This document shows, one piece after another, positions 57,266 through 64,000 of a stretch of 64,000 nt of DNA. A program made the position numbers and the translations under genes. Position 1 is the stretch's first letter. Every line of letters begins with the position of its first letter. The DNA lies in contig JANAVB010044018.1 of assembly GCA_029216955.1 (NCBI GenBank), forward strand, positions 411,172-475,171, in the 5' to 3' direction. Below the pieces are notes generated by a model. It ran no database searches. It saw nothing but the letters and a program-made list of their open reading frames with translations, and was not told the DNA's origin. Source of the stretch: Iris pallida. Its lineage: Eukaryota; Streptophyta; Magnoliopsida; Asparagales; Iridaceae.

Positions 57266-58233
57266 ATCCCTGTAGAAGCATAGAAAATATGGGGTTCATG
57301 CGGATGACAATTTGCCGCATGTATACTTTTGGCCAAACAGGTCTGCATAATGGGAAAGTCGCATGACAGATTCAATACCATATGCGGCCCGTTGACAACC
57401 AGCTGCAGGAGAAAGATATGCGGCTAAGAGAATCAGTTCGTCTGATAAAGCTGACAAAAATGACAGCTCTGACACTTTGACAAAATGATAAGACGTGAGA
57501 CATTGCCCAAAAGCAGGGTTCGTACGCCTTCATGTGGCCAGAAGGAGTGTCACCTAAGCCGCATAAACCTTATGCGGCTCAAACATATGCGGCCCCAACG
57601 TCATTGAACTTCATGCGGCCAAGAGTAACTGTGATCCAAGCCACATGAGCTTTATGCGGCCAAAATACAGAATCTATGCGGCTTAAAGCTTTAAAGCTAT
57701 GTCTGGGCTAAGAAAGTTTGCAACTTAAGCCGCATGAGTCCCTTGCGGCCCCACATGGACAAAAACTGATAAATCTATAAGGCTCAAAATGATCCCTGCC
57801 ACAGGACACGTGGCAGGCTGACCAAGTCCTAACAGCCCAGATTTACTGTAACAAAATCCTAACAAATTGACGGATGGCGGCCAAACAGCGGGTCTTCACG
57901 TGCTAATTAGCCACGTGGCCACAGGCCACCTATGCGGCTCAACACACATACCACTATATGTAGCAGGGTGCTATACCCCTGCAAAAGGCTGCAACCTTCA
58001 AGAAAGCAATTTCTTCAAGATCTAAAGACGGCGTCAGATAGTCCACGGAGGAAGGCAGAGTTTATAGCACTTTTCCGAGCCTCCACCGTCACCTCCCAGA
58101 ATCAAAACTAAATAATTGTACTTAGATTGTTTCCTAGGATTTCTTTCTAGAATTTTTTTTGTACAAGCGAGTTTGCAATCAATTTCAGTGTTCTGTAATA
58201 CCTGTCTTTGATTTTTTTATGGCAAACAATCCC
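57266..58233 (+). mobile_element. Solo Tat LTR with 5-bp target duplication
   Basis: The LTR spans 57271 (TGTAGAAG) to 58228 (ATGGCAAACA), flanked by ATCCC on both sides (57266-57270 and 58229-58233). It shares start, end and the 58020-58200 segment with the A and B LTRs. GCCGCATG/CATGCGGC words occur over a dozen times between 57300 and 57960, irregularly spaced. No internal coding part remains, so the LTRs recombined. No element gene is present. Confidence 0.92.
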
Positions 58234-58966
58234 ACACCAACCCATTGGATTTAATAGCCAATATGGCCATTACCCGCTAATAATATAGCCATTATGGGCA
58301 CTACCAATTGTCCGTTAGAGAATTTAAAAGCTAATAAAAATTTGTAATATTTAAAAAAGAAAATAAGTTAGTTTTTCATATATTATACAACAACATATAT
58401 TTATAGGATTATATAGGGATAAAACTCGGCCAGAGTTCGGTTCCCTAACGTTGAAAAGTATAAACATTTAGTCCATGTTCTAGAGGAGGAGTCAAATCAG
58501 AAAATCCTAAATACTGAGTCCCCGGGGACTGAGCTTGGTTCGGTTCGGTTCAAGTTCGGTCATAGACTCGTCTCACAGTATCAATATTTATATATGTATG
58601 TATTTTGTAGTGTATTTCGTATTTTGTTCATTTTTGGAACGCTTTAAAAATTTTCTAAATTATAAATTTTCTCCTTGAGGGACATACCTCCGCTGTACCG
58701 GTGTGTACCGACGGTATACCGCCCGGGGATATTTTCCACTTTTAAGATATTTTCAATTTCAGATATTTTGATGAATAGTGTTTAGATATTTTCGTGAATA
58801 GTATTTAGATATTTTCGTAAATAGTGTCGATGAATTATATTATCCATTAGTTTCTTAGTTCTGACTCACCCTATTATCCAATGGATACTTAGTTTTCTTT
58901 GGATGGCTAGAATCGATTTAAATCATGACATGGATCACAATCCAACGGTCACGATTAATTCCTCCT

Positions 58967-58979
58967 TTTATATATACCC
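58967..58979 (+). promoter_or_regulatory. TATA box of LTR H
   Basis: TTTTATATATACCC is followed by TTTCACTTTCTCTCTCCTCT, the same pyrimidine patch as in LTR E. Confidence 0.6.
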
Positions 58980-59668
58980 TTTCACTTTCTCTCTCCTCTC
59001 TCTTTTCATTCTTTCTTCCATTCCTCTTATCTTTCATTCATCTTCCTCAAGCTTAGGAAATCTTGGCCTTGAGTCCTAGAGTGTGGTTTCGTACCCCTCT
59101 TGGTGGTGGAGTGGAAAATTAGGCTTGGAGCTTAACCTAGGCAAGTATATATTGCCAAATTCTTGAACAATATTATTTTGTTGTCATTTTTATTTTCCTT
59201 GGTATAAATGCGTAGAATTTTCCAAAACTAATTTTGTTAAATATATTTTTCATATGATTCTCATCTATATGCATGTTTCTAAAATTTGTTGAACTAGGTT
59301 TTGATTTTCTGTTAAAATACAATATTGACTTAGTAGAAAACTCGGTATTAAGAGTGATACAGGTGTTACCATCATGGATCTTGGTCACATATAATATATG
59401 AGGCCCTTACCTAGTTTGTATCCCATAGATTTTGAGTTTGGGGGAAATCGAAACTCGTTTCAGTTTCCCAAAAACCTATTTTTAGAGTATTTTAAGGTAT
59501 TGATCTATCAAATCTTTGACTTTGGGAAAACTAACACTCCCATGTTGTAGATAATTTAATTCTATGAGATTTTGACTTTTGAAAATCCGAATTTTGATTT
59601 AAAATAAAAATTTTTATGGTCGAAATAAGTTTTGGCAAAATTTTAGACTTTTGTTGCTGTCTGGGAAC

Positions 59669-59782
59669 GGTATACTGACGATATACCGGTGTGTACCATC
59701 AGAATACCAATTTATACCCCAAAAACTATATGTCTTTGGGTGGAATACCGTCGGTATACTACGGTATACCGCTGGTATACCG
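59669..59782. repeat. GGTATACC palindrome cluster in LTR H
   Basis: Words of the form GGTATACCG recur about seven times here, and again at 58694-58730 upstream of the TATA. GGTATACC is its own reverse complement. The cluster lies about 700 bp downstream of the TATA. Confidence 0.75.
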
Positions 59783-59866
59783 ATTATTGCTGTTTTTTGG
59801 CTATTTTTTATTATTTTGTCCGTTTTTAAGATTTTTTTGACTGTAATAAATTCTTAACATGATTAG

Positions 59867-61459
59867 ATGATCTTATATAGTTAGAGAATGATTGTACACC
59901 CTATATACACTTGACACCGTCATATGTTCATATGTTGTTCTATGTCCTATACTTACTATGTATTGCCATGCCTTTCCAGATTTATTGTACTTTACAGTCT
60001 ATGACATGTCTATTATTTCTTTGTTGTGGCCCGTTGTGGCGCATTCTTGTTATATGTCTTCTTTGTTTACCAGGTAGTGGACCATCGTAGCGCACTCATG
60101 TTATATGCCTTTTTTTTGCTTACATGATAGTGGCCTATCATGGTGCACTCCCTATTTCTTTATAGTGGCTCGTCGTAGCGCACTCCTAGCTTCCAGCGTA
60201 TTATATTTTTTTGTTGTGGCTTGTTATTGTGCACTTTCTTGTATTATCCAGTCTTGCATATCATGTCTAGGATAGATTTTGCAGAATGCCACACCCAGAA
60301 TCCAGCAAAATTGTTAAGGACTAAACAACTAGCTTGATTATCTAGATACATTGGGAGGGAAGAATTTCTCGGTTGCCTGCAAGCCCTTTATTTCGGCCCC
60401 AACCAGAATGTACTTATAGCTATCTGTCATGATGAGCACACTTCTAGCGCACCGTCGAGTGTTGCACCTTTTATATGTCTATAGGATACATTTGTCTTCC
60501 AGGCGATGTATCCTCTATATATCTATATACATAGGGTGAATTTGTCTCCCGGATGATGTACCCACTATTAGATCATAGAATACACTTGTCTATCGGGCAA
60601 TGTATTTTTTCATCCATGATATACTTGTCTCCCGGGCAATGTATCAATTATTTTTATTTTTTTGGATCTTATATAATTAGAGAATGATTGTACACCCTAT
60701 ATACACTTGACACCATCACATGTTCATATGTTGTTCTATGTCCTTTACTTACTATGTATTGCCATGTCTTTTCAGATTTATTGTACTTTACAGTCTATGC
60801 CATGTCTAGTATTTTTTGTTGTGGCCCGTCATGGCACATTCTTGTTATACGTCTTCTTTGTTTACCAAATAGTCGCCCGTCGTGGTCCACTCATGTTATA
60901 TGCCTTTTTCTTTGATTACATGATAGTGGCCTATCATGGTGCACTCCCGATTACTTTATAGTGGCTCGTCGTAGCGCACTCCTGGCTTCCAGCATATTAT
61001 ATTTTCTTGTTGTGGCTTATTATAGTGCACTTTCTTGTATTGTCCAGTCTTGCATATCATGTCTAGGATAGATTTTGCAGAATGCCACACCCAGAATCCA
61101 ACAAAAATGTTAAGGACTAAACAAGTAGCTTGATTATCTAGATGTATTAGGAGGGGAGAATTTCCCAGTTGCCTGCAAGCCCTTTGTTTTAGCCCCAACC
61201 AGAATGTACTTGTTTCTATCTGTCATGATGAGCACACTTCTAGCGCGCCATCGAGTGTTGCACCTTTTATATGTCTATAGGATACATTTGTCTCCCGGGC
61301 GATGTATCCTCTATATATCTATATACTTAGGGCGGATTTGTCTCACGGGTGATGTACCCACTATTAGATCATAGGATACACTTGTCTCTCGGGTAATGTA
61401 TTCTTTCATCTATGATACACTTGTCTCCCGGGCAATGTATCCATTTTTTATTTTTTTGG
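59867..61459 (+). repeat. 796-bp tandem duplication in LTR H
   Basis: Copy 1 is about 59867-60662 and copy 2 about 60663-61459. Landmarks (AGAATGATTGTACACC at 59885 and 60681; GGCAATGTAT at 60635 and 61431) are all exactly 796 bp apart. Each copy holds GTGGCNCGTCGTNGCGCACTC-like sub-repeats and four units of ATACACTTGTCTCCCGGGCA followed by ATGTATC. Confidence 0.95.
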
Positions 61460-62839
61460 CCTGTATAACTTGGGTAGTTTGCAGGGCAGGTAATTGGATT
61501 AAATTGTTTAAAAATGCATATATTAGTAATTAGGATTGTGATAACCCTAGTTAGCTAATTTATCAAGTCGTACTCATTGCTTGGCCGTAATTGATGGATA
61601 GAGTCCAATCCTATCTTTTCTTATTTTGTCTAGCTTCTGTCTATGCTTACTTTTGTCGGTAAATGATTAGAGACTAAGTTCTGTTCAGGAGAAGGGTTAC
61701 AACCTCGGTCCTTGTTTGGTTTATGGGTTGTAAGTCGGTTCCAGAATAGTTCCTAAGTCATCTTATCATTTGTCGTTCTATTTAGTTCTCACATGCTATA
61801 CATGATCCCTATGCTGTACAGGCTCACATGTCCAGTTTATCTTATATATTCACATGCTTTCGTTTACTTTACATGTCCATAGTTTATATTATGTCACATG
61901 TTATTTACTTTATGCTACATGTTGCGTGCTTATTGTCTTTTCTATTATCGAGATAAGTTCATTGGTAGTGCACGAGTCCCGATCCATATTTATTTATTTT
62001 TGTTTCTATCCGTTGTTATGTTAGTTATTGCTGGTTTTAGTTCATAGTTTGGTTTCCTTTGTGGTAATTTCTATTGGGGGTCTGACCCCACTGGTTTTGT
62101 TTGGCCAGATCTGATAGAGGAGCCCGAAGGATCATCCGTACCATCTACTCGAGGTGACCAACCGGAGTACCAGAGTACCTTAGTGGATTTTCTATATCAT
62201 TCTCCTACTAGTTATGTACATTATTGAAACCCCTCTTCTCGATATTTTGGGACATTATTTTTATTATTATTTATCTGACTTAAATAGTGATTTTTTATTA
62301 TAAATATTATTCTAAAGTAATTATTATTATAGAAGGCTTTAGTTATAGTTAAGATTTGGAGTGCAAGATGACTAGGAATTATGGTACGTATAGTGTAGTC
62401 GTGTACTTTGACTAGTATTTTAGCCTTGGTAGTGAAGTCCATGCCATATGTGTGTCCCAAGTAGGAAAATCAGTCAAAGTTGTGACTTGACCCTATAAAT
62501 ATTTTAATTAGTTATTTATTAATATTATTAACTTTTTAGGAGATCCGGTTGTGTTAAACTAGTCGAGCTTGATCTAAGTCAAACTCAAGCCCATGTACTG
62601 AGGTAGTGCGTCTAAGAACGTCCACGTAGAGGTATGGTGTATTGATATTTTATTTTAATAATTTAGTACACGACTTTACAGATGGTTGTTATATATATAT
62701 TAAATATGTTATAGCTATTAAATGATACTTTAATTTGAAAATAGGATAAATAATTTCCTAATAACAACTTTGAGGAATTTGGGAATTTTAGGCTATATTG
62801 TACTTATAGGGATAAATACATAAATACATGTATATTAAT

Positions 62840-62860
62840 ATTTATTTATTTATTTATTTA
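62840..62860 (-). repeat. (TAAA)n tail of the LINE
   Basis: Five TTTA units on plus read as a TAAA-rich tail in minus sense, right at the end of the LINE 3' untranslated region, as expected for target-primed insertion. Confidence 0.7.
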
Positions 62861-64000
62861 GAGAACCTACCATTTTATTCAATAAGGCCAAAAAGCCCGA
62901 ACCTTTACAAGTATACCATTAGGCACAAAATGCCGAAGCCTATAGACGTATACTGACAAAAGAAGAGGCAAATTAAAACAAAACGGCTAAGCCGAGGAAA
63001 GGAGAGAGTTCCAGAAAGCTTCCTGTCCATGCCTGCAGAGGGGTCTCCGTTTGTGGCATTGACGAATGGTCTCCCGAATTAGTTGGTCCGTGCTGTACTG
63101 TCGGCCTTCGTATCTCGCCTTGTTCTAATTTTTTCAGATAACCCACGTAGCGGTCGCCGTGATGATTTGGTGGCCATGGGACGCTGAAGCCCAGGTGTCC
63201 ATGAGATGGTAAAAGTTTTTGCCTCCATGAGTCAATCTATAATGCTGGGAAAGAGCTGTCCAGACCTTGACCGGTAGGTCCCCCTAACTGAGGATGTGAT
63301 TGGCTGTTTCCGATTGTCGATCCGAGCAGCATGTGCACGCAGAGGCGAGGCTGAACCCGATTGTATTGAGCTTGTCGTCAGTAGGGAGGATATTGCGTAG
63401 GGCTCTCCAGACGAGAAAAGACCATTTCTTGGGGATGTATGTCTGCCAGAACGAGGCAATGGTAGGGGACGGGACCGCGTTGCCCCAGATAACGCTTCTG
63501 GCAGACTTAACAAAGAAGGTGCCAGCACCGTCGGGCGACCATACGAGCTTATCTGCGTCTGGTCCGATCTTCAAACTGCTATGACGAATGTAATCGGCCA
63601 CTTCGGACCCAGCCTATGACCTGATTTTAATCCAATTCCAGGAGTTATTGGGAGAGCCCCATAGGTCCTTGATAGTTCTATTTTTTGGGGCTACCGGAAT
63701 GTGTGTAAGCAAGAATTCGCCTACCCAGCGCTCCAAGAATGGTGATGCTTTTCCGGTGCCCACCTTAAGGCGAATCGTCGGTTCGGCTAGGGTCCGTCCG
63801 TGAAGGATGCAGTGCCAGGCCACGGATGATCTGCTGGCCGTGGATGGGTGGATATACTTGAAGTATTTGGCCTTCATAAACCTGGACCATAAGTTCTTAC
63901 TAGTGCGAAGTGTCCACCACAATTTTATCAAGAAAGCGTTAACAATATGGGAAAGTTTAGAAAAACCCAGACCCCCCTCTCCCGTGGGACGAGCCATGGT
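62861..64000 (-). pseudogene. L1-type LINE ORF2, C-terminal end (runs off window)
   Basis: The minus frame from 63997 is continuous to a stop at 62987, with in-frame stops at 63614, 63284 and two near 63130. It starts GEGGLGFSKLSHIVNAFLIK and WWTLRTSKNLWSRFMKAKYF, the region after the LINE reverse transcriptase. The zf-RVT domain (PF13966) follows: VWSPDGAGTFFVKSARSVIW, FWQTYIPKKWSFLVWRALRN, ILPTDDKLNTIGF, CTCCSDRQSETANHILS. A tail WASASHGHQIITATATWVI resembles the usual LINE end. The 3' untranslated region and TAAA tail lie at 62840-62986. The endonuclease and polymerase parts are outside the window. It is dead by its stops. Confidence 0.92.

Larger units (their letters stand above)
58400..62800 (+). 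mobile_element. LTR H, long chromovirus LTR related to E
   Basis: It shares with LTR E, in order: the TATA/CT patch (58967), CCTAGGCAAG, GGCCCGTTGTGGCGCATTC, GTGTTGCACC, GATAACCCTAGTTA (61542), GAAGGGTTACAAC (61693), GTTTCCTTTGTGG and TTTGGCCAGATC (62100). It is longer than E mainly because of a 796-bp tandem duplication. Both ends are approximate. It may be D's 3' LTR, separated by the solo LTR and other DNA, or a separate remnant. The small ORFs inside the duplication are not conserved coding sequence. Confidence 0.65.

Noticed and set aside
57241..58240. Solo LTR as an intact unknown element or MITE
   Set aside because: Its start, end and internal blocks match the Tat LTRs, and ends are TG...CA with a 5-bp duplication rather than terminal inverted repeats.
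59651..60961. Duplicated 61-84 codon ORFs (MYTLYTLDT start) as a gene pair
   Set aside because: They arise because the 796-bp LTR segment is duplicated; the frames end at different places and no domain is visible.
1..64000. Host protein-coding genes, tRNA or rRNA genes
   Set aside because: Every long conserved ORF matched retroelement parts; no tRNA cloverleaf or rRNA block was noticed on reading, though a covariance-model scan was not possible.

Overview
This 64 kb window reads as repeat-rich nuclear DNA of a seed plant, most likely a flowering plant. I found no host gene, tRNA, rRNA or CRISPR array. Nearly everything belongs to LTR retrotransposons of three plant lineages plus the end of one LINE: Tat-type Ty3/gypsy (elements A, B, C and a solo LTR), Tekay/Del-like chromoviruses with long LTRs (D, E, F and LTR H), and one SIRE-like Ty1/copia element (G). 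Lineages were assigned from domain order, a dual RNase H (Tat), a chromodomain-type integrase tail (Tekay-like), tRNA-iMet primer site and YVDD reverse transcriptase (copia), and a zf-RVT ending (LINE). All are degenerate, with many stops and frameshifts.

Layout, left to right. 1-136: gag start of chromovirus F (minus). About 340-4386: its 5' LTR. 4389-17647: Tat element A, gag-pol on minus. Its 3' end is truncated by F, and it has an antisense-oriented accessory gene (aORF, plus strand), a tandem-repeat spacer, pol, gag, an extra ORF1, primer site and 5' LTR. 17648-28557: Tat element B (plus), interrupted by the 3' end of chromovirus E (about 17830-21305). B's aORF is on minus and its 3' LTR follows. 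28559-52284: Tat element C (plus), with 5' LTR, ORF1, gag, pol, a short two-exon aORF on minus and a 3' LTR split by copia element G (41671-51466, minus). 52285-54651: decayed chromovirus D pol. 54652-57265: unassigned AT-rich DNA. 57271-58228: a solo Tat LTR with a perfect 5-bp target duplication. About 58400-62800: long chromovirus LTR H with an internal 796-bp tandem duplication. 62840-64000: 3' end of an L1-type LINE on minus.

Nesting implies an order. B is old. A landed in B's polymerase gene and E in B's RNase H, after which one deletion removed E's 5' part and some of B. F landed in A. C landed next to D's reverse transcriptase, and G landed in C's 3' LTR. C's 5' LTR abuts B's 3' LTR, which simple insertion does not explain.

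The most interesting signals are these. The Tat aORFs keep introns and, in C, have a promoter-like TATA. In C the aORF encodes six tandem SUMO-consensus motifs. The Tat ORF1 start codon lies in the last 10 bp of the LTR and the frame reads through the primer site. A CATGCGGC word seeds 18-, 27- and 36-bp minisatellites in LTRs and ORF1. The chromovirus LTRs each reiterate a different palindromic word. The copia element carries a plant-transposon-domain ORF behind pol. Frames and offsets were read by eye; alignments and database searches were not possible.
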